The notes under the pieces were generated by a model. The model made no database searches. It was given only the letters and a program-made list of their open reading frames with translations, and was not told the DNA's origin. This document shows, in pieces, positions 33,685 through 45,200 of a DNA stretch of 64,000 bases. Source of the DNA: Spinellus fusiger (lineage: Eukaryota; Mucoromycota; Mucoromycetes; Mucorales; Phycomycetaceae); assembly GCA_025094145.1 (NCBI GenBank), contig JALLLS010000129.1:1-64000 (forward strand), written 5' to 3'. Position 1 is the first letter of the stretch, and the number at the start of each line of letters is the position of its first letter. The translations under genes and the position numbers were made by a program.

Positions 33685-35010
33685 TTACAATGATTTTTCA
33701 TCCAGACAGTCTTGAAATCTTGACTTGGAATATTGGCAAAAACCTTGTAAATCGCTAATATAAATATTATTACACGCCTCACCAATTCTGGATGTCAATG
33801 TTTCTTCCTTTAAAAGCTTCTCTCTTTTGAGTTTACTCTTGCATACTGACCAAAACTGTTCAATAGGATTGAGCTCCGGAGAATATGGAGGAAGATAAAT
33901 GCAGCCATAACCTCTTTGCTCAATATATTTCTGAATATCCTGATGAGTATGAATGGGAGCATTATCCATGACGATACGGTGCCCTTTAAATTGCTCATGC
34001 AAATCAAGTACATCCAAGGCTGCAGCCACAAAGTTAAAGTAATGACCAGTGACAGTACCATCTTTACCTTTACTGGTAGCTGGTGCAGCAGCTCCTCTGA
34101 CTTTTTTTTTCTTAAAAGGCTTGGCTCTCTTTGGGCGTCTTACACTTATATTGACAATACCATCGAAAGCGATGGCACCAAGAATTGTAATATTATTAGC
34201 TCTTGTTTTCGGGACAGTTACAATGGCTCGCTTGCCTTTTTTGGCCCAAGCTATGGAGCGGTTCATATTTATATTAAAACCAGATTCATTTATGAAGACA
34301 CAGTTACTCATGTAGTCCATGTCTGTTTGCTTCCACCAGTGCTGAACCCATTTTTTTCTCTCTTTGATCTTATCCGGTTTATTTATTTCAACTGAATGGA
34401 AGTAGGCACGCTTTACGCTGATGTTACACTTCTTAATAAAATAGCAAAGCAAAGTCTTGGAAACTTTAAGGCCCTTAAATTAGGAAGTAAGACTTTCCAT
34501 CATTTGATCCAAGACTAGAGAAGGGTTTTCATCAATCAACTCAATAAGATACTTCTGATGCTCTTTGTTTAAAATGGCTGGCCTGCCTCTCGGTCTACTA
34601 CTTCCTTCTTTTCTTGCAAAAACATCATCACCATCTTCGAATTTCTTCTTCCATCCTTGACCTGTTGATGGCGGTATCTTAAGCTCCGCAGTAGCCTTAC
34701 GTAAACTCAAACCCATCTCGTATAAGTAGAAAAAAAACCTCTCTTTGTTTGAGTCCTTATAGCTACGATACTCTCTTGATGCTATACGGTGTTCCAGCGT
34801 TTATCGATCAGTTATCTCCTCTTCTGGCTCTTCGATTTTTATCCTTATCAATTTTTCAGGTGGTTTGAGATCAATGTACTGATCGTACGTTGTTAGTTGT
34901 TCTAATAGATATTGCTTTTTGTCAATCTCCACCTCATAGACATGAGTTTCCTTTCCATGCTCATCAAAAACTCTGCCATCTCTATTTTCATATAAAAAGT
35001 AGTCATAGTA
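33685..35010 (-). pseudogene. Transposase of element A copy 1 (DDE, Tc1/IS630-like)
   Basis: One frame runs from about 35010 to 33685 with only two in-frame TAA stops (near 34799 and at 34480). The N-terminal part has IDLKPPEKL and a helix-turn-helix region (MGLSLRKATAELKI..STGQGWKKKFEDG); the GRPAILNKEH linker follows. Catalytic blocks are CVFINESGF, then IVMDNAPIHT, then YSPELNPIEQFWS. The second Asp and final Glu are present, but the first catalytic Asp is Asn (the copy at 55.1 kb has CVFIDETAF). A basic KKKKVRG stretch lies between them. The two stops plus the Asp-to-Asn change make it inactive. The long plus-strand frame at 33916-34395 is its antisense. Confidence 0.85.
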
Positions 35011-35147
35011 TGTAAAAGCTTGTAAGTAAAAGAGAAAAACGTTTGTAAAATGTACAGTTTTTTTTTTTTAGAAGTGCACTTTTTCACAAACTTTTGGCTT
35101 AGAGGCACAAAAATGGAAATTAGCACACATTTTATTTCGGATAGGTA

Positions 35148-36591
35148 CACAACCAAAGATTTTTGGGATATATAAGAAAATACCCTAAGAATAAAATCTC
35201 AATATTCTTATGATTGGCTAATGTGTTTTAAAATGCTTTTTCGCTGTCTAAATGAGCTATTTCAAACTCTACCTGCCTATTTTAGCAATAATTATTGACT
35301 TTACAATTAAAAAGTATAGAATTGGCTGTAAAGATAAGAAATAGAACAATGTCATCTTTGGGTTTTTAGGCCAAAGGTATACGGAACAGTAGAATGTGTA
35401 GTTAAACTCTGTTGTTTATTGAATGGAATTGTTACGTATTTTATACTTTTCTAATGGTATAGATTCAGGGGTTAACTATCGAAATGCTGTGAACTATCGA
35501 CATCCCTTGATATTCGATAGAGTCTCCTTCTTAGTTTGGTAATAAATCAATCCTAATTCCCAAAAGAGTGATTCTTCCAATTATGGGAAAAGTCTTTACG
35601 ACAACAAGAATCACCCCAATATTACAACTCAGTCGTTACTATTCTTCTCTTAACATAATGTGTTATCCTTAGGCCCACAGTATTTGCAGTATGACAATGT
35701 TTAAAGACTATTTATTATAGTACACACTGAATTAACTCCAGTGGTCATTGTCCATAAAATAGAACTAAACCTACTTCTATTAAGAACAGTGTATTCATTT
35801 ATTGAATCAATATCTATAATCACCTCAATTATCTCATTGTAACTGGTATTAACAGTGATAATGATTACAAAGTATTGTTTCTAATACTGGACTTTAGGCC
35901 CAAGGCAAATAGAGTGTGAATTGTTTGACGTGAATTTTATGAGTTGAGGCTATAGAATATGTCACTAGAATAATAGATGAAACTTTTTTTTTTTTATAAT
36001 CCCTTCCTTTTGTTATTTCCCACACTGCACATACAATTTAATATTTAAGTACTCGTCAAGATGAGCATAAATAAGCAAGTTAATGTGCCATTATTAACAA
36101 AGAGAAACAATATATGGAAGTTGTAGGCAATACCAAAGACTATTCTGAAAGTAAAAAGGTAAGCAGTGTCTTCATCTTGGCTTGAGCTCATTGTATTTCA
36201 CAAGACACTCATTGTATTGTTATTAGGCAAGTAAAGACTCCTTTCAAGTCAGTCTTAGGTGGTCTTCTGTACTATCTAAGGTCTCTAGGGTATACTCCTG
36301 AGCATATTTATCTATCTCCCAAGGATAAAGCACAAGGCTTTTAGGTTGTTTATTCTATTCCTATGAGGGAATGCACTTGGGCAGTAGCTATATTATTATA
36401 ATAAACAATTTTATTCATAAACAATATATTCTATTGATTATATAATTTGATAGTGAGGTATCCATAAAAAGAAATAATAATTTGGATATCCACAAACCTT
36501 TGATTTTAAACACAGTCCCATAAAAGGCAATCTATTTCCTGTTTAAAAAGAAAGATATCGCCGCTTAAAAGCCAGAAAATATTTGGGTGTG
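35148..36591. mobile_element. Tc1-like element B, copy 2, inserted in element A
   Basis: The left end CACAACCAAAGATTTTTGGG and the mirrored right end (reverse complement CACACCCAAATATTTTCTGG) are imperfect inverted repeats. TA flanks both sides (35146-35147, 36592-36593). The right 580 bases match element B copy 1 (31.45-32.06 kb). No transposase part is left; the middle is unrelated AT-rich sequence, so it is a non-autonomous or eroded copy. It interrupts the right inner portion of element A. Confidence 0.8.
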
Positions 36592-36763
36592 TAAGTGTAC
36601 GATTTTTTTCTTTTAAAGTGTACGAAATTTTTCCGAAAAAGGTGTAAATACTAGGCAATCAGTTATCTGCCATCCCAACTCTATCATTATCTCTGTTAAA
36701 AAATTACAACATTTCTTCTTCTTAGAATCTTCAATATGAAAAAAGAACAGAAGAACAAAAGAA

Positions 36764-36820
36764 TAGATAAATAGATAAATAGATAAATAGATAAATATAA
36801 ATATAAATATAAATATAAAA
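36764..36820. repeat. Tandem repeats (AGATAAAT)n and (AAATAT)n
   Basis: Four 8-base units followed by four 6-base units. Confidence 0.9.
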
Positions 36821-36838
36821 GGAAGGGGAGAGTTGTGT

Positions 36839-37058
36839 ATGTGGGGGTGGGAGAAAGAAGGACGATTGGTTTACTGCCCAAGAAGAATGAGAGGGAAAAT
36901 AATGAAGTCACTTGAAAAGTATACGCAAGGGGAACACTATCTTTGCCTTTCAATGTTACTCACTCTTATCATGGGGCTACAAGTCCAGGAACACACAAGT
37001 GGCATTCAAAGAAAACGTCACCTATCTCTTGTCCTATGCTTACCAACGTATGAAATAA
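36839..37058 (+). CDS. Candidate two-exon micro-protein (52 aa)
   Basis: Exon 36839-36868 (ATG, MWGWEKEGRL) and exon 36930-37058 can be joined by a 61-base GT..AG intron in frame. The second exon reads GNTIFAFQCYSLLSWGYKSR and ends with NVTYLLSYAYQRMK. The composition is protein-like and aromatic-rich, without a clear membrane helix. No family recognised. The overlapping longer frame in another phase (36833-37090) is less protein-like. Weak evidence overall. Confidence 0.2.
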
Positions 37059-37592
37059 TCCTACACAGATACAACTTAAGTTTTTCTTGATTAGAGGTGT
37101 AGCCTGTGTCAAAAAGTCGTTCTTCTTTTCTATATAATTTAGCATTGACACTTGTAGGTATGTCATGCTAGTAGATTCCTTCTTGGCTTTATCTCTATCT
37201 GTCACGGCTCTACTTTATCCTTGCAACGTTAGTCAGTTGTGACCTTAATAAAAATTTGCAGACTTGTATTTTCATACAATAATTTATACCTGGAAAACAT
37301 CAAATGAACGAGGGGAGTGGGGTCATAAATCTTTTGCATTTGTGTACTCTTTATTGTTTTTGTTTTGGCTCTTGACCCCCCCCTTATTCCTCTGTTGAGT
37401 ACAATTGTGCTTTATCTCTTGTGCTAAACTTTATTACTATTTCATCTCTCTGTGTACTGTATGAATTATCTCCGTCTCCAATGATAAAGCAGTAAGGGTC
37501 TCTCCACCCCTCTCTCTTTTGCTGTATACTCATTAGTTCGGAGGGCATTAGTAAGAGTATGTCTAATGTATACTGATGAAATAATAAGAAAA

Positions 37593-37632
37593 ATAACAAC
37601 AACAACAATAATAATAATAATAATAATAATAA
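37593..37632. repeat. Microsatellite (AAC)n/(AAT)n
   Basis: Four AAC triplets running into nine AAT triplets. Confidence 0.9.
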
Positions 37633-39873
37633 ACTGTAATGACAGCCACACTGTGGATGGAAAATTTTGTTTCTTAAGAGTACTAATCAACAGGGAATGC
37701 AGTAATAAAAAAGAACAGAGCAGCAAGTAAGTGAGGTTATACTAATGGTTAGTGGAAGCTGCACAGACCTTACTTGGTTACTTGTACCTTGTTTAAAACT
37801 TACTATACACACAAGATGGTGAAACTTGTGAAAAAATACGCCATTGTTATTGGGCCATCGGTGAGGATGTACGAGTGAGTGTGAGTCGTGCAGCTTAGTT
37901 TTGAATATTGTAAAGTAAAAAAGATAGAACGCCTATAGTGTAGTAAAGTGTCTTGTTTACCTACTCAAGAAGCATGAATAGATGCATAAATGTGTTTGTA
38001 ATCTTTATGACATATACTATGAGTGCATAAGTACTTGTATTTATTTATTTATATTTATATTGGATGTCGTTTTTATTTTATTTTATTAAAAAAGAGCTGT
38101 TTTAACAAGTGAGTTTTATATTCTTATGCATAAGTGTCTATCGATACAATACTCAAAAAGTAAAGCAAAAAAAAAGAAAAAAAGATCGAGATACAAAACA
38201 CTTGTACTCATTTCCAAGTTCACCTGTGTCCTTAGTCTGTATTTCTTTTTGTTACAGAGCATTGATTGTTTATTTCTTATTAGCCCAGAGATTATCACAT
38301 TTGTAAAAGATCAAGTAGGTCTATGCTAATAATATGTTTATTATAAACAAGTCAAAGGTATACAAAATAATTTCTTTCATATTAAAAGAATTACTATATT
38401 ATAATTCTGTGTTTCTGTAGTGTGTTTTCTTTTATCTTTTTGTATTTTTTGTATTTCTAAATAATAAAAATAAAAACAAAAGTAAGTCGCATGAAAAGAC
38501 GTCTGTAAATGAGCAAGGTTAAGGGGAAAAGAAATAAAGAGGTGTGTTTCACTCGGTCACACACGCACAGGATTTCAATGGCATACAATGACTTATCAAA
38601 CCAACCTATTTCTTTTGTTTCTTCATTGTTTTTCATATAGATCAAAATCAGTAGAAAGAATAAATAAAAAGAATCCACAAGACAAAGTCCTATGAAAGAA
38701 TGAAAGAATGAAAGTGTTTAATAGACTCATGGCCCTTTTAACATGAGCAGAAGATCTTAAGATTTAGAGTTACTACTGCTTGTATAAGTATGGAATCAAC
38801 GGAAAGTAACTGATCCGAGAGTATTTTTTTATTATCTCTTCATACTGGCCAGGTTATTTTATGCTGAACACTGGGTATATTTATAAACAGCTTTTGATCT
38901 CTTTTGATCTCTCATCATCTCTTTGTTCTTTGTGATTATATCGCTCTACCCTTACTTACAGTAACTATTTATATTCTACTTCACATGCTTTTTTTTTATA
39001 GATATGGTTATTAAGTAGAGAGTCCTTTTTTCTTTTCATTATTTGTCTTGTTATTATTTAGTTAGATAACCTTGGTGATTGTATTCAGACGATTGAGTTT
39101 ATCACTCAATTGAGAGGGCTAAAAATGTAACCTTTATGGTGACATGTCTATGAACACTATAGAGTTGTGTGGATAGAGCTTTTCTCCTTGCCCCACAACT
39201 AAAACACACTAAAATTTAGGCCTATGGATTGTAACACGATATTCATGAAGGAAAGAAAAAGGTCTTTGTAGAGCACAGTAAAGCATGTGTTGTTTGTCTA
39301 GAGTCATTCAAGGATCTCTTGATGTATCTTTATCTTTTCGCACATTCAATTGAGCTCTTACTCATATGTTGTAGGTTCAATCGGTTCTACTTCAGTCCCT
39401 GTAGCCATGTAACTATGGCTGATATTGCACTACCCATTGACATTCTTGAAAACAAGTGGGACTTGACCTACATATCTACCTACAACAGATAAGATTAAAA
39501 AAGAAATGGCCTTCCCAATGTATTAAGATCATCTATAGTCTCCACTCTATTCAGTTGCTGCAAACAAAGACATGAGTATAGAAAATAACCTCAATTGTAC
39601 GTTCTGTGGTAATAATTATGCATTGCATAAGGTATCTTTCTGGCTCGACCTACCTCTCTCTATCCTAAGGGTATCTGTCCCATATCATGAGTTCTACACG
39701 TAAAGAATGGGCAGTATAGAAAGAACTCTTTTTTTGATCTACTCTTCTATTTTTTAAGGGTGCAGACAGGTCTTTCTATTTTTCATAGCTACTCTATTTC
39801 TACTAAGTATAAAACAGCTTTTATGATTTAATTATTTTCTAAACTATAGATAGACATCCTCTCCAAGTAACTC

Positions 39874-40014
39874 ATGACAAAGCTGCCCTCTTTCTCTGTT
39901 GACATGAGCGGCTTTATCCGAGTCTGTCACACATTAATACGCAATGAATTGAAACGAACAGACTATAGTTTAACCAATCTACAATTCTCGGAGAGGCTAG
40001 TGAATCGAGTATAA
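39874..40014 (+). CDS. Small ORF, unknown (46 aa)
   Basis: An ATG frame, MTKLPSFSVDMSGFIRVCHT and onward to RLVNRV, then TAA. The composition looks coding-like and a similar-looking short frame precedes it (39415-39492, MADIALPIDILENKWDL). They might be exons or relics of one gene, but I could not join them. Unrecognised. Confidence 0.15.
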   Translation: MTKLPSFSVDMSGFIRVCHTLIRNELKRTDYSLTNLQFSERLVNRV

Positions 40015-41793
40015 ATTCAAGAACCGTTACGGAAAGAGTACCGGCATCACCGTTCTGCTGATGTGTGTGCTTGTATGTATATTTATCCGTGTACTTTATT
40101 AGGCGAAGTGTGCATAGAATACCCTATGAACATACATTGTTCTGTTACTACCATATTAATGCAGATGTCTATACTCTACTCATTCTTTTATCTTTACTGT
40201 ATTCTTCTGTCTCATTCATAGACTACCTCATTGCCATTTGCTTAAGCAATAAAATGACTCACTGTAGCCTGCCTCTTTCTAGTAAGACTGAATATGTCAT
40301 TGTGCGTACACTGTTGTTGTACAGTTTACTACAGTCGAGTTATTTCGGCATCCTTCCTTGTTTACTATTTTTTTTTCATGTACAAATACTTCAACACGCG
40401 TATGTTTACACCAAGACTATATAGTGTTGTGTAAGAAGTATATTGTTTGTATCAAGACAAAACTCCACCGGCTAACTTTCCAAATGGTGACTGTAGGTGT
40501 GGTGCATGAGTGGTGTAGCTACAATGTATTTCCATCGGAAGAATAGATATGGACACGCCTATTTCAGTGTGGGCACATTATAAGCATGGTGTCATTGAAT
40601 TCATAAAGAGGAAAGGATACTGAGAGTGCCTTTTGAGTGATACAAACTTACTCAATAAACGTAGCCTAGCGTCAGATAAAGAAGATCCTCCTAACATCAT
40701 AGGTTCGTCAAAGATAGATTGATATAATAATAATAAATGAGTAAAAAAGTAGCATTGTTACTAACGACGTGTATCTCAAGGGTAATCCCTAGGATAATCC
40801 CTTGAGCCATTGAATGAGCCCACGATGTGTAATTTCACTCAATAATCCCTTGAGTGTTCTTTGTCCTTACTATTCTTCCTTTGCACTTGTTATTTTACAT
40901 TATTCCGTACCTTTCCTTTTTATTCTCTTTTGTATTTTGTCTTTATCAACACCAGTGAAATAATTAACCATAGAATTTACTCTATTTTAACCTGCTGCTA
41001 TAATAAGTAATAAGTAGAATACAAAGTTAATTTGCTTGGTTTCCTTTAAAGCCCCTCTATTTTTCTCATTCTCTTTATTGGATTTCTATATTGAAATAAA
41101 AATCCACGTCTCTGTCTGGACTACACAGCGTCAGTGGAGTTCATATCTTACTGACCATTGCATTACACAGACCAATACAGGTTTGTGTATCCTCTCCAAC
41201 CACTCGTGCACTTGTTGATATTATCCTTTCCGATTTTTCTAGATTTAAAAAAAAGGCACTCTATTACATTACATCTACCATTATCAGTCCATCATTACAC
41301 ATTGTTTTAGTGGCCGGTCTACTTGGTGAAGTGTGCAATTGTGTCTATGGGCCATAAGAAATGTCCAAGTGAGCCTCGTCTTTTCAGTGAGAAGGGTCTT
41401 TTGCCTAATGTGATTTTCAGCTATGAAAACCCTATTTTACTCTTTATTTCTTCATAATATGACATACAGTCGTACGATTGACATTGAGTAGGACAGAGGT
41501 TTTAGTTTGGTTGAGTCCATTTACAGTTGACTCGTGCATAATGAGAAGACAGGTGTTTGAGTGTGTAAATTATGTACTTATAGCAGAGAAGCAAGTGGTT
41601 TTGTTTTTTATTTTTATTTTTATTTGTAGAGATTGAAAAATATTGAGGATAGGAGATGGGTGAAGAAGAGTAAAAATAATAATTAATATTTTTAAACAGA
41701 ATCATGGTCGGAATGTTAGAAGTGTGCAATCATTTTGCCTGGTAATGGTATTTTGATCATTTTCGCTTGTTCAAATAGGAGATAACTTGGCAA

Positions 41794-41818
41794 GTCTGTC
41801 TGTCTGTCTGTCTATCTA
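41794..41818. repeat. Microsatellite (TCTG)n
   Basis: Five TCTG units followed by TCTA units, upstream of kinesin-4. Confidence 0.85.
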
Positions 41819-42201
41819 TAAAAGAGAAGCTGCACACTGCAGCTACTGGACCTTTTGCGACTTGTTCTTTGACGCTTACGATTTGTGCATACACTTGCTT
41901 CCACTGCAACCACTCAATACACCGGCACACCCACCCATTCTTCCAGCATAGGCACACACCTACACACCTTACAGCCCATCGAATAAAATAATAATAAGAG
42001 GATTCTTCAACTGTGTTTTCTCCAGTGTGTGTTTTTATCAGCCTTGTTTTATATATTTATATATCTATTCTTCACTAAAAAAAAGAAGAGCCCTTGTTTC
42101 TGCTATAAATTACTTGCTGTAGGCAGAAATACCACCTTTTCATCTACTGACGAGTGCAAGTCCAATCTTATCAAAACTATTTATTGCTCTACGAGACTTC
42201 T

Positions 42202-45200
42202 ATGACTTCAACTGCAGTGAGGTAATAATAGAAATCCTCCTGTTGTGTTATCTCATAAGAAATATAGAGTTGGACTGCGTGTCCGTCCATTAGCACAGAG
42301 AGAACAGCTCACAAATTGTGCTGAATGTCTTTCTTTTATTCCTAATGAGCCTCAGATACTTATTGGCACTGACAAGTCGTTTACTTATGACTATGTGTTT
42401 GACCCAAACACACCTCAGTCACAAGTCTATAAAACCGCAGCAGATCCTCTCTTGGATAAGTTTGTTCAAGGGTAAGTCAAAGAACAGCAGAGTTCATTAG
42501 AGTGTTTTTTGTTTTGTTTTTGCTGACCAATGATTCTAGTTTCAATGCCACTATTCTTGCTTATGGGTAAAATAGAGCTTCTTTATGGAGAGATGGTTAC
42601 ATCAATAGACACAGACTGATATTTCTTCCAATGTACAGACAGACTGGTTCTGGGAAAACATATAGTATGGGTACAAGTTTAGAGAATTCAACCGATCCTC
42701 AGAATGAAGGTAATAGATTTGTCTTTATAAATTTGTATCTATACTTATTCATCATTTCTTCTACCTTAGGCATTGTTCCTAGATGTATTGTTGATATGTT
42801 TCAAAAGCTACAGGAGCGTACAGAGACTACTACAGACTTTAAGTATGAAGTCTACGTGTCTTTTCTTGAACTGTACAATGAAGAGCTTATTGATTTGCTG
42901 AACCCACACACCGCCAACAAACGTAAAGGCAATGCTACTGCTAATCCTGTTGAAGTCACTATCCGAGAAGATGTTGCTGGTAATATCTACTGGAGTGGCG
43001 TCAAAGAAGAGCAGTGTTTTACTCCTGATGAACTGTTGGGGTAAGAAAACACCCATCCCTTTTTCTTGTGTTCTTTAATACTGCCTTGCTGGGAGAATTC
43101 TTTTGTGTGTGTTCACATAATGAACTCACTCTTTATTACTATTATTACTATTGATTAGATTTCTTGCCAAAGGTTCTCTTTGTAGAACAACAGGCTCCAC
43201 GGATATGAACACAGTGTCTTCTCGTTCACATGCTGTGTTCTCAGTCATCCTTAAACAACAGCGACCTGAACACGATGACGCAGTGCCAACGAAGATGCAA
43301 TCTATCACAAGCAAGTTCCATTTTGTCGATCTCGCAGGTTCCGAGCGCGTAAGTGAAATTACTTATTGTGGGCCTTGTGTCATTTTCCCTTTTGCTTTTA
43401 TACTCTTTCATTGGAACACAAACCTCTCTTGGTGTAGAGTGTATTCTATAACCCTAGTGCTAACTATTTCTCTATTATTATTGTTGTTATTTTCTATTTC
43501 CTATGAATAGCTCAAACGCACTAATGCACAAGGAGACCGTGCAAAAGAAGGCATTGCCATTAATGCTGGACTATTAGCACTGGGCAATGTCATTTCTGCA
43601 CTAGGAGATGAGAGTCGTCGTACAGCACACGTACCTTACCGTGATAGCAAATTGACTCGACTGCTACAAGATTCCTTGGGTGGTAACAGTCAAACACTCA
43701 TGCTTGCTTGTGTATCACCTGCTGATTCCAACTTTATGGAGACACTCAACACCCTAAAATATGCCAATCGTGCACGCAACATCAAGAACAGAGTCACTAT
43801 TAACCAAGACTTTGCTGGTAGTTCCATGGAAGTGAACCAGCTAAGAGCCCAAATTGCTCGTCTTCGTCTTGAAATGGCTTCTATGCGTCAGGAGCCCAGT
43901 GCTTATGGCTCACAGGAGGATGAAAACCGTGCTCTCAAGGCAGAAGTCGGCCGTCTAAAAGAACGTGTACAAGGTCTGTCGAACGATCTTATTCAGACCA
44001 CAAGCGAACGTGACACACTTGCGCTCGAGCGTGAGTTGCAAGACTTTCTGGCAGAGTCCCAAGACACAAGCGAAACATTTGATCTGCAAGCACTACCAAA
44101 AAAAAAGCTAGAAACACACCCTTTGATTGTGCAATACCAAAAGACCATTCAGGACTTGAACCGTGAGCTAGGAGATACCCGAGACCGTCTTGTGTTTCTT
44201 GAAAGTGTCAAGTCCATTGTTCCCTCTCATAGTGTGTTGGACAAGTTCTCGGATCTTCACCAGAGTCCTTCACCTTCTAGCCGTCCTCCACGACACCACG
44301 GCATCAGTCATAGTAACAGTAACCGCCGCCGTCGCAATGGTCGTTCTTCTTCCAACACAAGCAACAATCCATCTGTTTCTATCCGATCCAGACCCGTACC
44401 AAAATACACAAAACGGTCTACACCTTCCAAGAGCTCAAGTCTCAAGTCAAGACATTACTCCAAGAAGAAATCCACTCTTGATACAGTGTACCAAGAAGAA
44501 GACTATCTGGATGAAGACGAAAATGCTACTGAAATACACCAAGAAGTCAAAGACAGTATTGCAAAGGCACGAGCAGAGATCCTCAAGGGCATCCAAGTGC
44601 TTGAATTTATTAAACCTCTGGAAGAAACAACCACTGCATGGGAAGAAGAACTCAAAGCCTTTGAAGAAGATGCTCGTCTTTGTGCTGGTAACATGGACCC
44701 TATGGAGTCTGATGAAGGCAACTTCACTCTGTCCTCCCACTCACCCACACGCAGCGACCAAGATGACTTTGATGACGATATCATGTCCTTATCTGTTCCC
44801 CTATGGACAGAGACCGATCCATCGGTTACAAGGATGGGTAAAGAGGAAGATGCCAGTTCAGTGGCATTGACAGACAGAACAGGAAGTAGTGCTGCTTCAC
44901 AAAACTCCAGACCCTCTGTGGCCCATACTAATCCCAAGACAGACACTCAGTTGGCACGCATGTTACATCAGATCCAAGCAGATATTAAAGTCAAAGAAGA
45001 ATTAGTAAATCACCTTGAGAAATCGGAAAATGCCTATAGTCATATGCGTCGCAAATACGATGAAAAGATGGAATATTTGCAGCAGCAGTTGACTGAGCTT
45101 CAGCGTGAAAGAGATACCGCCATCACACGCAACAAGACAACAGGAAGTGGCAAGTCAGATCCAGCTCAGCAGAGAGACAAGCAGCAATTGCTTGAGATTA

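Larger units (their letters stand above)
33607..36644. mobile_element. DDE transposon A, copy 1, with nested element B
   Basis: Terminal inverted repeats of about 54 bases begin CACCTTTTTCGGAAAA on the left and are mirrored on the right end; inner parts (TTTCGTACACTTTAAAAG) match as well. A TA dinucleotide flanks each side (33605-33606, 36645-36646), the Tc1/mariner hallmark. The element carries a transposase gene on the minus strand. Subtracting the 1,444-bp element B copy 2 with its TA leaves 1,592 bp, close to the 1,634 bp of the related element at 54.2 kb. Confidence 0.85.
36645..42201. other. Long intergenic region, no well-supported gene
   Basis: 5.5 kb between transposon A and the kinesin-4 gene, AT-rich with many homopolymer runs. 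Short frames (40065-40424 and others) are hydrophobic and AT-driven. Two small candidates are listed separately (36839-37058 and 39874-40014). The last few hundred bases before 42202 are pyrimidine-rich and probably contain the kinesin-4 promoter. Confidence 0.45.

Noticed and set aside
33916..34395. 159-codon plus-strand frame
   Set aside because: Antisense of the well-recognised DDE transposase on the minus strand.
36000..36600. Repeat shared with 31.45-32.06 kb, first thought to be a pair of LTRs
   Set aside because: The copies are direct but lie in separate TA-flanked elements with inverted ends; no gag-pol, primer-binding site or TG..CA ends between them.
44190..44870. 226-codon plus-strand frame inside kinesin-4
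   Set aside because: Out-of-frame shadow of the long last exon; the main frame is unbroken for 1,337 codons.
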